The notes below the pieces were generated by a model. That model saw only the letters and a program-made list of their open reading frames with translations, was not told where the DNA came from and made no database searches. Positions 33,080-45,814 of a stretch of DNA of 64,000 bases are shown piece after piece. A program made the position numbers and the translations under genes. Each line of letters begins with the position of its first letter. The stretch's first letter is position 1. This stretch comes from Gautieria morchelliformis (Eukaryota > Basidiomycota > Agaricomycetes > Gomphales > Gomphaceae). The DNA lies in the NCBI GenBank assembly GCA_015179125.1, contig WHVA01000390.1:46351-110350 (forward strand). Reading direction: 5' to 3'.

Positions 33080-35068
33080 TCATGAGCTGATCCACGTAGG
33101 GGGATGCTCGACAATAGCAAGCAGCACGTCGATTACGATTTCGAGGTCACTCTTCTCCATTTGACCATCTTTCACGGCCTGCAGCCCAGTGCACCAGTTC
33201 GACACTGCAATTCTGACGGCACCAGCGCCAGGAGTGACTTGTACCTTTCTAGTGTCATTAATAGCCCTTACTAGCAGCGCCGCGCCACCCGTGTCTACAT
33301 ACGGCTTGACAGGATTGGAAGATGCTGCGCGGAACAAGAGCATGTTCAAGGGCGTGGTCGGCGCCGCTCCACTGGCAGGCGGGACAGATGACTTTCGAAG
33401 GTTGAGAACCTCGTAGTATCCCTTTCCTTCTGCGCTGCCCATCCACGCAGCAAGCTGTCTAATAAACAGGATATTGCGTCGCACGATATCAGTGTAGCCC
33501 GCCCTCCCCTGGTCGAGGAGGGCCGTGTAGAGCGGTAGGGCGCGGAATCGCCGGGAGTTCTCGATGGAGATGTTCATTGGATCCGGGATGCGTAACGCCG
33601 CTTCCAACTCGGGCGTTGCACCTGCAAGGGGGCCTGCGCGCATAAGGTATGCAGGGACCCCCTTGGCAGGTGAGGGGCCAAAAACGGACGACTGGTGCTC
33701 GACGGAACGGGAGAAAAACAAGCCGCAGTCGTAGGGTACGTTTAGCCACTTGTGAGCTACAGAAAAATTAAATGCTTGGGACTCGATGGTGCTAATGAGA
33801 GCTTTACATCGTACCGTCTGAGGCGATGCTGTCTGCAAGTTCGAGACCTTCAGCGAGGTGGCCAACGACGTCTGGGACCAGGCGTGCATAGGCACCGAAT
33901 GCTGACATGTACAGAAGCTGAATGGAACACAGCTTTTAATTATGGCACGGTGTCACACACCTGCATCGATGTGGAGCCACACCGAGTACTTGTTACATAG
34001 CGCACGGATTGCATGAACGTTCGGCGTGAAGTCGCCCTTCAAGTTGCCATGGCGACTCAAGCACTGATACTCAGGGTTCTCTTAGAAGGGCACTCACAGT
34101 GCTGACTTCTCCAAAACTAAGTGATACGATAGCAGCCGTCCCAGAGCCCGGTGCGGCTTCTTTCAAGTACTTTTCAAGCTCACCAAGCTCGATGCCGATG
34201 GTGCCGCTGTCGCCAATAATTTTTCCGAGGTCAATCACGTTTGCCCTGCCTATACCCACAGTCGCAGCAGCTTTCAAAAGGGATGCGTGTGGTCTGTCAC
34301 TGTACACTTTGACCGTGACGCCTCCAAATCCATCCTCAGACACGGAGTGTGTCGACGACGCAAGCGCGTGCCGGACGGCGTAATCGCGGCCAAGGGCTAA
34401 CAGTGTATAGAAAAATGAGTGAGAAAGCTCCGGTGCCACCTCCTGAAAATTTACCTAGCCCGAGAATATTAGCCGCAGTGGCACCGGTGGTAAGCGTACG
34501 AGCGGGAAATTTGTCGCGTGGGAGTCTGAAAAGATCAAGGACAAACTCCAGAGCGCGCGATTCAATCACGGCAGTGATGCTTTCCTCCTGGAAAAAACGT
34601 GGCTCAACTATAGACGAGCGTAAGCAACACCCACAGCTCGGTTTGATCCGGCGTTTTGGTCATAAATGGTGGTGAGAAAGTCGGCAAGCTGTTACAGAGT
34701 GAGGCTATCCTTTTTCGTTCGCAAGAAAATTTCCTAACTTGTGATGAAGGGAGTGTTCCGCCCGTGATGAATCCAAAATACCTGCACAAGGGGTCTCTAT
34801 CAATTTCTTCCTCATGGGCGGCACGGTAATTACAATGATCAGACCTGGGACCTAAATGCCCTGGCGCCAGACCTGGAATAACATCCCTCAGTATAACCTT
34901 CAGCGCTTCTTGAGGTCCCAACCCCCGTTCAGGCAACGAAGGCGGTAACGCCTCGAGCGCTGCCTGAACATCATGAGGGTCAGCGACAGTTGATAAGGTG
35001 TGGAGGCGCGTGTCGCGGTCGCCTGCGAGTTTGAAAATCAATTCACGGGTGGATTGGAGTGTGTCCAT
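33080..35068 (-). CDS. Group II PLP-dependent amino-acid decarboxylase
   Basis: This family (Pyridoxal_deC: aromatic-amino-acid, glutamate and cysteine-sulfinate decarboxylases) removes the alpha-carboxyl of an amino acid using PLP in the cytosol. There are eight exons in phase: 35068-34845, 34781-34739, 34688-34635, 34587-34455, 34396-34098, 34036-33961, 33901-33815, 33756-33080, for 530 residues, a typical length. Landmarks are RYFGFITGGTLPSSQLADFL, EESITAVIESRALEFVLDLF, TTGATAANILGLALGRDYAV (PLP-phosphate loop region), YSVWLHIDAAFGAYARL (HxDAA; the Asp contacts the PLP ring nitrogen), and ASDAHKWLNVPYDCGLFFSR with the Schiff-base Lys. Substrate cannot be told by eye. The intron after the HIDA codons and the one before HKW were both needed to restore the frame, which supports the model. 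It appears intact. Confidence 0.93.
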
Positions 35069-38000
35069 AGATTGTGACTGTGATGTTCAGTTTGCGATTG
35101 GTATGCCAAAGCTGTGCGGAGCTTGAGCTTTCAAACGCTGGACAGTGCGTTCACCGAGTAACCCCGGGGTGCGTGCGCCATGCCGCTGCTAAACGTTAAA
35201 CGTTAACCTATAGACTAGCCGCGCAGGGACATACAGTATAGTATAAAAGTAGTAATGATGGCATTTACTGGACTGGAGGTTCCTTATTCATGTATCAAAC
35301 GGACTGAAAGAAAAGGTGGAGCATAGGATTCAGCCATCAAGCTTCAATCTTCAAGCTACTGTCTTGAAGCTTGAAGCTTGATGGCCGAATGCGCCTTTCC
35401 AGCTGTTTATTTACACGAGGAATGCAATGACCAGAGAAATTCTGAGCCTGTTCATACCTTTCAATTTACTCCCCCCACCTTCCCTAATATGTCTACTTAA
35501 GCGACATATTAATATTACATTAAGTATGGAGGTCGACGTCGCATTCCCGGAGCCGCGTCCAGTCACCATTCCTGCGCAAGGTTCGCGAGTAAGTCATGTC
35601 AGTACGTACGGTCATGTGGACCTTTAATGCCATTCTATCTTGGTGCTTGATCATCATCTTATGTGTATCTTTTGTATCAATTGCGGCATGCTGTGCCACC
35701 GGAGCTCAGCTGATTCTTACTGCTGTGGGCATGTGAGCATGTATTTGCCACCTGTTGTCCTCGAGGATTCACGTGAGCTACAATGGCGAGGAAGTCCCCA
35801 AACGATGCTGGTTCTCGCGCGATGCCATCCGTTCCTGCCGTTTTTCCATAGTCCTTTCACAAAGCGGACAATCCCCCCATCTTAGCCAACTTCCCTCTCG
35901 TGCATTGAGATCTACTCACATGTCTAGCATTAATCGAATGTTCCTATCGTGCATTTTTAAACGCCACCGCCTGCAGCACGTTGCAATATATCCCCCTCGA
36001 CATCCGCTGCCGCAGTCACAGAACGACCCTATCGTTCCCTCAAACGAAGCCGTTTGTAGCGCAGCGTGATATTGTTCTCCGAGGCATTGATGGCCGCGCC
36101 ACCAGCAGTAAACAAAAGATCGGAATGGAAGCCCTGGCCGCCGCCACCTGTAGCGCGTTGCTATACAGTCTCCTTGTGAGTTGTCCTCAACTCCCTTCCC
36201 AAGTAGAACGATGTCATCAGAGCCACTGGACGTCGTCGCCGCAGCGCAGTGCCACAAACTGTCCCCATTTGTGGGTTGGTATCCACTCCTTTCTTCGGCA
36301 GTAACGTACCAGATCAGGGCTCAGAACGGACAGTGACGCACTGCCCTTCCCTCTTGGGCATTAGTACGTCCGGCCCATGCCTCAACCGATTGGGATACTC
36401 TTTCTAGCGCAGCCAATGAAGTTTACTAAACAATATTCCCTGCCTTCTACTGGTGGATCGAAGAAGCACAGCTGGTTTCCATATACCATCCTTGGGACAA
36501 GAAGGGCCGTCATCATTCCATATAGAGAACCAGCATCACTGATGCATCGTACTGGAGCCAGTGAATTGCTAGATATTCAAATAGCAGATAGGTCGTAGGA
36601 GGGTATGCGATGAAACTCGTTGAGCCGCAGAGGGCAAGCCAGCAGGTTTTAGCAATGAAAATATGAGCGATGTGCTACGTCCCCTTGCCGTAGGTGTTCC
36701 GAAATGACATACTTTCGGACAGCCTCGCTTCAGTGTCATTGCTCCCGACATCTGGGATTGCAACGTGATGAGCCTGGAATAGATGGCTACTACACTTCGT
36801 GAATCCCAAAGCCGACACGGGTCAAATAAACCACCAGCTTTCGCATCAGGTTCGATGCCCAGGATCCCGAAAGCCCCTTGCAATGATATGAGGCGAGCAT
36901 GGAATGTGAGCCACTGCAACATCCTGTCTACGTTCCTCGCGAATGAGTCTGTGATAGGTCTCATACAGCGTCCTTGATAGAGACCTGGTGAAATCTTGAG
37001 CTTGGCCGGTCCAGGAGAAGCACAGGTTCGACGTGAAGCCAGCTGGCAAATAACTCATCGAAACCTTGCTGGGCTCTCGATATACACTATGGAGACGCAC
37101 AGACCACAGTGAATTCCGTATGCACACTTATTTTCTTACCGTCTGTTGAGTAACGACAGAACTTGATAAGACGCACCTATTTGTTAGCAATGAGCTGAGA
37201 AATCAAGAAAAATGAATGGATTTACCATTAGATAGTTTTTCCAATGCCAGTTGTTCCGACCCTACCAGTGGCATGAACCAATTGAACAGTACGTGAAGCC
37301 ATAGGAACGAGTTGCATTTTCATTCCTAAAAGCGTTGTCCTTGCAGAAACAATAAGCCTGTAGAGTCCTGTCTTCTACTATTCTAAACAGGGTGTGATCA
37401 GGAAAAACAATCTTATGTACTAGTCGCAACGCAACATCGTTGCACATACCGCAATCTGAATATGATAGATTCTTTTGCAGCGCTTTGACCCCAGAATGTA
37501 TTGGCACCGTCAAACGACTGTCAGAACCATTTAGGATCAGTCTAAAGCTAGGCAGATGAACGTACACTTGATCTGTTCATAAGGCTGACTTAATCACTGG
37601 AACGTTTTAGATGGTCTGGAATGTCTTCGACACCGCGTTGATGCTGTTTTGCGGGGGAGGGGGAAGATGCACGTTGCACGGGATCTGTGCTTAGATCTTG
37701 GGGTTCTAACCTCTTCTTGAGACTTCCCACCTTGGACCGGCGACAGCAAGGCCGTCAGGATGGTCGACCAGCTCGATCACGGCTGGCCGTTGGGTAGATG
37801 CTATGACTTCCTTGCCCTCCATGAGGTCATGCACACTGTGACGCATTTTGCACGATCCAGTAACGGCTCATTTTCTCCGGACACGATCTTGATGTTACTT
37901 GCATAGTTGTAACACATGCCAACAGTGACCGCAGTAGGCTGAGAACAGTAACGCGCTAGTGGGTTGCCTTGACAGGGGCCAGGTTAGCAGGAAGAGAGGT

Positions 38001-38417
38001 AATGAGGATCGATAGCTTGCCTGCTAATTCCGACAGTGCTAATTAGGAGTAATCCAAGGCGCGACGAAGGCATGTACTTATTTCTGTTTACATCTCGTGG
38101 CGATCATGCGTAATACGCCAGACAGGTTTGAATCGCATAATTCAAATGACTCCCGAAAGATAAAATCCTCGAGCGATGCCACGCGGTCCACGTCCAACCG
38201 TTGGTCGAGACGCACGTATCAGGCAACAATTGAAGACTGTTGAGCATGAAATCTACTTGTGTAATCAAGAAGCGAGGGTATTCTTGACAAATGTGTGTAA
38301 TGACACAAAGTAACAAACTCAGCATTCGCCGACAGTTATTCGCTCAAGCCTCAACTTGTGCCTATGTGACAAATATTTGTGTCACACTCACGTGCCACGC
38401 TCTCTTCGACATTGAAC
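35069..38417. other. 3.3-kb region between decarboxylase and Glo3, no clear gene
   Basis: It starts with the decarboxylase promoter. A possible plus-strand first exon (35526-35588, MEVDVAFPEPRPVTIPAQGS followed by GTAAGT) has no recognisable continuation, though IHVSYNGEEVPKRCWFSRDA is open near 35768. Minus-strand frames at 36569-36964 and 37262-37567 are unrecognised. A strong hairpin lies at 35334-35386. Confidence 0.35.
35334..35386. repeat. Near-perfect 23-bp inverted repeat
   Basis: Arms GCCATCAAGCTTCAATCTTC... (35334-35356) and ...GAAGCTTGAAGCTTGATGGC (35364-35386) pair with one mismatch around a 7-nt loop (CTACTGT). It contains three HindIII-like AAGCTT cores. It lies about 270 bp upstream of the decarboxylase start. 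Confidence 0.85.
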
Positions 38418-40147
38418 ATGAGCGACCCGACTAAACAAGAGACTGAGCAAATTTTCAAGGTGTTAAGATCTCAAAAAGCAAACAAGGTATGTCTCTGTCT
38501 GGTATTTCGGTTCCATAATCAACACATACTATTTCGTTCTACGATATCGATAGGCTTGTTTCGATTGTCAAGCACGCAACCCTACGTGGTCAAGTGTCAC
38601 GTTTGGTGTGTATATATGTCTCGATTGCTCTAGCATCCACAGAAACATGGGCGTCCATATCAGCTTTGTCCGGTAGGCCCCTTCTTGAGTACACTGAGAG
38701 ATGCTTGATGCCCTACGCAGATCCACCAATTTGGACAGCTGGCAGCTTTCCCAATTGCGTACCATGAAAGTAGCCGGGAACAGCTCTGCACGAGACTTCT
38801 TCACTCGGCACGGCGGGGCTAGCATCTTAAACGACTCGGATACGAAGAAGAAGTATACACATCGGGTGGCAGATATGTATAAGGAGGAGCTAGCGAGAAG
38901 AGTGAAGGAAGATGTTCTCAGGTATCCACCGATCAGATACTTTGGTCTACATCCTACACCGTTGGCTTACCGATGTTCCTAGATACCCCGAGGGCATATT
39001 TGTAGAAGGCGTAGATACCATGGCGCTGCCGCCTCCGTCCACATCTGAAGATGCTGAGGATGAGTTTTTCTCTTCCTGGGATAAACCAAAGCCTGCAGCT
39101 CCCAAGGCTGCCCCAAGCGCAAAGTCCGCTCCACCCGTCCTAGGACGCATTCCCTCCACACCCTCTGCTGCGCCAACGCCGCCTGCATCTCCCGCACCCC
39201 CAGCCTCTCGAACCACCTCATCTGCAGCAAATAAGCCCAAAGTCGGCGCAGCACGCCTCGGTTCGAGCCTTACATCAACTGCTCCTTCTGCACGTCCCGC
39301 AAAGCTAGGCGCCAAGAAAGCTGCGGCTCCCATTGACTTTGCAGAGGCAGAGCGTCGAGCACTTGCTGAGGAAGAGAGAATAAAGCAGCTAGGCTATGAC
39401 CGAAAGCGAGAGGAGGAGGAGGAAGCACGAAAGCGTGCTGAGGAACAAGCAAAAGCGAAGGAACTCGGAAAACCTGCTCCGGCTAACAATGTTACGAACA
39501 AGGCTGCGGGTACTGGTGCACCTGGTAAAGGACCGCTTGTTGGTCACAAAAAAGGCAGCAGTCAGGACATGGCGAGACTTGGGATGGGAATGAATAGACT
39601 CGGATTCGGAGCAACGGCCTCTGCCAGCACAGCTTCATCTACAACATCTAGGTAAGTACCACCTGCATCTTTGTCCCAGAGGCTCACTCGCACGTTAGGA
39701 ACTCTCGCGCTGCGGAAGATGACCCCACATATGCGCGCGAAACATTCGGTTCTCAAAAGGCTATATCCTCCGACATGTACTTCAAAAGAGATGCCTATGA
39801 TCCTACCGTGGTGGCTGAGGCGCAAACACGGCTCTCCTCTTTCCAGGGTGCTACCTCTATTTCGTCAAACCAATACTTTGGACGCGACGAGGAGCAGGAT
39901 CTTGACATGCAAGGTGGTGGCGCTGGAGGACTGATCAGTGAACCTGGTAGTAACATGGCATCAGTTGAGACGGCGGCCCGAGATCTCGTAGGCAGAGTAA
40001 TGGCCAACCCAGATGTCCAGAATGTTGGCGAGAGTATAAGGAGTGGAGCGCTTAAGGTGTGTTGCCATCGTGCTAGCATGTTGCTGACCCGTCTGACTTG
40101 TTTTCTAGCTCTCTGATTACCTTGCTCAGATGTCGGAGTCCCGTTGA
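38418..40147 (+). CDS. GLO3: ArfGAP of the Glo3/ArfGAP2-3 type
   Basis: Glo3 stimulates GTP hydrolysis on Arf1 and works with COPI coatomer in Golgi-to-ER retrograde transport. There are six exons in phase: 38418-38486, 38554-38672, 38721-38921, 38983-39651, 39699-40056, 40109-40147, giving 484 residues. The ArfGAP zinc finger is clear: [20 protein letters not shown] then [20 protein letters not shown] (CX2CX16CX2C with the arginine-finger region). [20 protein letters not shown] and [10 protein letters not shown] follow. The middle is Ala/Pro/Ser-rich (COPI-binding region), then a Glu/Arg-rich coiled stretch ([20 protein letters not shown]). The C-terminus carries the Glo3-motif-like [12 protein letters not shown] and [10 protein letters not shown] repeats. 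It ends [12 protein letters not shown]. All introns are canonical. It appears intact. Confidence 0.95.
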
Positions 40148-40318
40148 TGTTCCGACTTCGGCGTCGGTAGTTTTGGTATGTTCTGTTACCCTCGGTCTGG
40201 TGTAGAATTCATGTTTCATTATACTATCACCCACTGAGTGTCTGTTGCTTTTACGCCTGTTAGAATGAGGACGGTTTCTCGTCAATAGCCCAGGCGTTCG
40301 AGGGTATGATTTGACTGA
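40148..40318. other. 3' flank of Glo3
   Basis: Short spacer before the first copy of the duplicated serine-hydrolase unit. Nothing else seen. Confidence 0.4.
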
Positions 40319-42141
40319 TGCTGGACGTTTGCATGGCAACATGTACCCGTCCCACAGCATTGACCGCGGTTACGGGTTGTTAAGCGACGGCGTTCCTTGC
40401 GTATTGGAACAGCCACTAATACTTAAGTACGCTCAAACCTGAATTCACTGATCCAGGTCCAGGCTTCGCTCCTGCTGCTCAGGTGCCGTCACATGTGTGA
40501 CGACGTGAGCAATTGGCCGTAATACTACAGTATTTAGCTATGCTACCTGCCGCGGGTCGCTGCGTCCAACAGAGCGCCGCTGGGCAGACCACAACCTTTG
40601 CACCTACCGCAGACAGCCGTCTCCGAAGATTGGGCTTCTGCTGGTAGGGAAGAGGGTTGCTAGGGGAGACGGGTGTGTAGCGGTTTCGAGCCGACGAAAG
40701 CTCTCATCAGGGGACTACCGCTAACCTGACCGCTCGCCCTTCCAGACCTGTTTAGGAGTCGCTGCTTCTGAGCCTTGACTAGTGGGAGTGAAACGGTCCG
40801 TGCGCGTGAACGGTGCCTATCGCCATCCGAACAGAGGCCGCTACTCGTGACAAGTGGACTGTTGGGTGGTGCGTTTAGTCAGAGGAGGGAAGCTTCGTCG
40901 CAAGCTCCTCAGCTCCAAGCTGACCTGGGAACGGCGGTTCTCTACATGATTTCGTCATATAAACTGGATCCACTGCAGGAAAATTAGTCTTTCTACTCAG
41001 ACCTAATCATTGAATGCAGGAAAACTCATTGACAGTGGCGTAAGTCCTCCGAGACAAATTTCAGGGGAGTTCGAAACTGGGCATAGGCTCGGAGTAAAGG
41101 TACGGATGACCCTATGGCAAATTTGCTCGCCGAGGCTCTATTCTGCCCTGCAATATCGATCGTCGCTATCAGCGTCTGTGCTGGTTGTTGCCGACTCTTG
41201 CGCCACGGAATACCTGAGGCTGCGGCTTATTCTCGTTGCCCTCGCTTCCCTCGCTTTAGGTGCACATTATTTTGGTTTCTGGAGTGTCCAAGCACGGCTT
41301 CCATATCGCGTTTTTGACGGGGAGGATGAAACAGAACGGTTTAATTGTCGACCATTCCTCCCAAAGTTATTCAAATGCCTCCACGGACGGACCACCCTCT
41401 CATCCAGAATGCATCTGACCGTCTTAGGGATCACTTTACAAAGCAATTTTCCAAAGGAGACATTGATAGCCTTTCCGTCGCGGTAGTCACGTCCAGCGGG
41501 GCTATGTTCGAAGAAAATTTTGGTGTCATGCGAGGAAACGAAACTGGATCACCGCTGACCCATAGCCATTCTATGTACTGCATAGCGTCCACTGCTAAAC
41601 TATTCCTCGCTTTGGAAGGGCTCATTCTGTCTGAAAAGGGAGCACTATCCTGGTGAGCGCCTCAGCACGAAAGTATCAGCGCATTGAATGATGGGAACGA
41701 TAGGCATGACCCTGTCGCAAAATACCTCCCTCGGTTCAGGCCTCGCGTTGACGGTTTTGTTTCATCCCATGCCGCTCCCAAGAGCTCGTCCCATATGACG
41801 CTTCTCCAGCTTGGGACCCACTTGTTAGGACTGGGAGGGACTAGCCATCCGCGAACGTTGCTGAGTGGCCCAGCAAGATGAGGTGGTGGTCCTCCACCGA
41901 CTAATGGGCTCCCATTTCCGTCCAACGAAGTTATTGAAGTCCATTGCCGAGACTCGGCTTGTTCCCCCCACCCTCCCACTGAAATATCCGTCGTATTCAA
42001 ATGCTGGAACTGGCGCTCTCGGATTTGCGGTGGTGACCGCTAACCGAGGCCACGCTGAAGTAGTTCAGCGAGACATTTTCAATCCTCTGAAGCTCAACGT
42101 GTTTAATGGACCTACTATGGAGAAAATGGGCAGCAAGTACT
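40319..42141 (+). pseudogene. Serine hydrolase (beta-lactamase/transpeptidase-like) copy A, dead
   Basis: The upstream block (40319-41200) is shared with copies B and C: an ACAGCATTGACCG block, TTAAGCGACGG, and TCATATAAACTGGATCCACT. At the start codon copy A has ACG (about 41211) where B and C have ATG. Four bases are missing in TTATTCAAATGCC (about 41370) relative to TTATTCATCGGAACGCC, shifting the frame. The active-site region survives as YCIASTAKLFLALEGLI (about 41575-41630, S-x-x-K). A second exon (41683 on) keeps NDRHDPVAKYLPRFRPRVDG. Homology ends near 42095 after NPLKLN; the C-terminal half is absent. Three independent lesions make it a pseudogene. Confidence 0.85.
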
Positions 42142-42293
42142 GAAAAGTGTTAATGGACTTACTAAGCAGAAAAGGAGCTGCGCTGAGCCGGAGTGACATC
42201 ATCATGACATGAGTCGGATCAGAGTTCAAACGCACCCTCGGACTTGTGCCCTACAGTATCTTTTGACGTTCATTGGACTTCACCTCTGCCCAC

Positions 42294-45200
42294 ATGAAAC
42301 GGTCTACTTCGAGTGACAACCCTCAACAAAAGAAACCTCGCCTTGACAAGCCCCACCTACCATTCTCTGATGAAGAAGACACTGGATTGGACAAGGAGGT
42401 TGTACAACAAGTTAACGAAGATGTACAGCTTTTTGGGGTTCACAAGGCATTCCCCGCCTTAATTTTAAGCGACATTGTCCGAACCAGTCATGGTCGGTTG
42501 AATGATGAATACGACAATCTTGACGGGGCTGGTGAGTTACTGCATGGGGACCCTGAGCTCGAGTCTTTGGTGGCGGCTGCCTGGGAAAAGAAAAAGTTTG
42601 CTTCGGTCCGGAGGATGCGTTGAGTTTTTTTCTTCTTTCTTCTCAGCAAGCTGCATCCTTACCATTACAATGTCAACTGCAGCAGTCCTACAAAGTAGGT
42701 TTTACCCATTGAACACGTCGATAACAGCCAAACATCCAGTCAGATCAAGAAATGTCTCCAAACATGCCCGCAGTACAGTATCAGCCCGAGAAGACCGCCC
42801 AGAGTGAGTGCCTCCAGTAATTAAATGCTTCGAATCCCGGTGACATGTTACATTAGGGAAAGGTGCATTATGTATAGAGTCAACCTTCGCAAGTTCGCTT
42901 ACCTGTCGTTCCAGTGATCGAGAACCCCTGGGATAATCCATATGCGGGCCAATATCATCGTCTTCTATACAGGAGTATTAACAAGATGGACCGTCGCCGT
43001 CCATACGCCAATTCTGTTGCGATCATCCAAAGCTCTGGTACAGGAAAGTCTCGGATGGTTCATGAACAATCTAACCTCGTCTTTACAATCCCGTTCAACC
43101 TCCGTGAAGCTGATAATAAGGGTGAACTTGATTTTATGAGTATTCTAAGACTGTCACTGATCCTCGGTATGCATCTGGATCTAGATCTCCCCTTCCCACC
43201 TCCAGATGAGACGGTTCGTAAATTCCTCGCTCACCCATCTGGTCGGGATGTGGCGGCAGTGCAATCGCAATATGTCTCGTTCCTTCTATACACGTTGCAA
43301 GTGGTCCGAGTTGCGTTAGAAGACCTTTACACTAGGACTGACCACCCCAAAAGTCGGGAGGCTCTGGCTGGACGTTGGCGGGAGCATCTAGAGCAGACCG
43401 GTGTTCGCGACAGTTTATACAATGCAGCCACTGATAAGGCAAAAGCTGTAAGCACATCGATTGGCTGTTTGAATGTGCTGATACATCAAGTCCATGCTTA
43501 GGGTCATGCTGGTGCTGACATAGTGGACAGTCATCCAGACAACCCTCAAAAATACAAAGATCCCTTTGACGTGGTAGCGGCGGCCGCGAAGGCAGAACTC
43601 AAAAAGCTTCTATCAGTCATGGATGGCCTTGTGGGTTCACCCGACACAACGTCTAGGGACGTATCAGAGGACGTAAAGTTAATGTTCTACTTCGACGAGG
43701 CCGATAATAAGAATATTTGTGACATTCTCTGCTCGTGTTTCGAGATCTTCCGAGCCTATCCCCTCTTTGTCATATTCCTCTCCACCAGTTTCCATATGGA
43801 AGCGCTTGCTCCTAGTGGTCCTCTGGCCAACTCTGCGCGCGCATGGATAAATGCAGACGGCCTACAGGCACCCATCACCGAGGTTGTTTTCGATTGCCAT
43901 AAGGATTTTCCCATTAAATCCCATCAATACACATTGCAGGAGGTGTCTGACGTTGCATTCATGGCAAAGTTTGGGAGACCATTGTAAGATTCTTGCTTGA
44001 TCTCCAGCGTTTCCTGGTTGTTTATCAACAATTTTAGATTCTGGGCAATGCTAGAAAATGCAGGGGAGTCCAAAGACAACATGCTCCTCGATATCATACC
44101 TTTTGCCCGGGCCAAGTTGATGTGTCACAGTAAACCCAAATCGCCTATCCAGAACTTAACGAAGGAGGCCGTGCTAGCTGTGCTTGATGTGCGACTCAAC
44201 CTTGATTTTAATAGGTCAAACCGAGATACTTTCAAGATGGAGTCAGCCCAAGTTGCCAGCCACATGAGGGTGATGTTCTCAGTTCCGCAGGATCGAGCCT
44301 CCTTCCATTCCGGCTATCCATCCGAGCCCATCTTAGCCGAAGCTGCCGCGCAACAGATGTATGCATTCCGGCAACAAAGTCAGTCCATGGTGGTTGATCG
44401 GCTAGAGACCAATATGGACAATGGACTCCTGGATCTTGGTGGGCGTGGCGAACTTGTGGCGCGTGTAATCCTCACTGCAGCTTATGATCGAGCCGTGGAG
44501 AAGGATCATCCAAATGGCTCTCAAGCCCCATTCTATAGTCAAGGTTGCAATTTGACAACCTTCATTGAAGAGCTGTTTAGGGATAATTATGCGGACATGA
44601 TTCTTGGTTCCCATCCCGATAACGTCAAATCAGATGCCACACTGAGGGACGCTTTCAAGCACGCAAAAATCCGATTTACTCACTTCGTGAAAATGGCCGA
44701 CGACACTGCCACGACGACGGAAGCTATGTACGCTGCTTTTCTCAGAGGGATGGCGATTGTCTGTCACTCGAATCATTACATGGTTGACGTCATGCTTCCT
44801 GTCCTTTTATGGGATGAAAAGCTTTGTGAGGAAGTGATGACGTCTATTTGCATTCAGATAAAGCGACGAGTTACGGCGGGGACGAAGCAAGCTTATGCAA
44901 TCGACGACGCAAGTCTACACCTTTTCCCAAGGCCTTCGGAGTCGACGTCGAAGTCAACAAGCGCGAGAGCGGAGAGTCGCCCTTACATCACGCTTATCAT
45001 GGGACTAGGTGTACAAGTTCCCCCGCCATCTCTAGCCATGACGCACATGAAAGTGCGGAAGACGCCCCAGCTTATAGGCAAGGCATCATCAAACCCGGAA
45101 AGTGGTCCTGCATCAAAGATGAGGGAGAAAACTCCAAAGGACGATATCCCACAAAGAGGCTCTAGCAGCGGACTCAGACCTCGGGCTGATTCGACGAAGC

Positions 45201-45403
45201 ACCCGCGATATAGTATTTTCGCATATGGCTGCTCCCCCACCGTGTACAAAGTTATCGAACCTGGACAGAAGGCTCAGTACGCGCAACTTCTCGCTTCAAG
45301 GTCCTTCTTGGATAGCCATCAACGGCAGACGCCTGAGTCGCTTCTGGCGGTGCGTAGGTTAAAACCTTTTGGGCGGCGGGCCCAGGCTGTTACCACTGGC
45401 TGA
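42294..45403 (+). CDS. P-loop NTPase with C-terminal nuclease-like region (Crinkler-like architecture)
   Basis: A large protein of roughly 850-900 residues. The first exon (42294 to about 42605) encodes a Lys-rich possible nuclear-localisation start (QQKKPRL) and an acidic segment. Its junction to the next exon is not resolved. The remaining exons are phase-consistent: 42915-43121, 43185-43447, 43502-43983, 44038-45403. The NTPase domain has Walker A SVAIIQSSGTGKSRMVHE, Walker B-like LMFYFDEADN and a sensor-like LFVIFLSTSFHM. A long helical part follows (GRGELVARVILTAAYDRAVE; LTTFIEELFRDNYADMI). Near 44840 VMTSICIQIKRR resembles the E/Q-x-K strand of PD-(D/E)xK-type nucleases. The low-complexity tail after about residue 330 of the last exon is Ser/Lys/Pro-rich. 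Relatives form large families in mushroom-forming fungi. NTPase-nuclease fusions of this kind are known from Crinkler-type effectors. The function here is inferred. It sits inside a tandem hydrolase array. Confidence 0.7.
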
Positions 45404-45814
45404 AGAGTGGGCTGCTGAATACGGAGGAGCCGGTCGGAAACCCTGATGATGGCTGGTTGGATACTGGCGACAAGTTTATGGAGGCGCAATGAACAGGCAT
45501 TGTCTCCTGAGAATTGATGTGTGCTTGTAAACTGTAACTTTAGAGCCCGTTCGGCCGTGCAATTGCATTTTCCAACTTGAACAAGACATCAGAATTGGGG
45601 CTTGCCCAATTCCGATTGCATTTTTGAGCTTTCAGCTCAGCACGGCAAGAACAAACTCAATCAGTGGGACGTCCATACCTGATTTTGATGGATGGTCCAC
45701 CACCGGTTGATAGACCCTCCATTGGTCCGGTGGTGGACAGTCCACACTCAGGGTAAGTCCGCCGGCTGCTCAGGGGATCCATGGCCGAAACCACTTACAG
45801 TACGTGGTCCACAG
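45404..45814. other. Spacer between NTPase gene and copy B
   Basis: 3' flank of the NTPase gene. Two GGTGGT/CACCACC-rich inverted bits occur near 45695-45740 (TCCACCACCGG and CCGGTGGTGGA). No gene. Confidence 0.4.

Noticed and set aside
38947-39333. Antisense open frame within Glo3
   Set aside because: Shadow of the Ala/Pro/Ser-rich codon pattern on the other strand.
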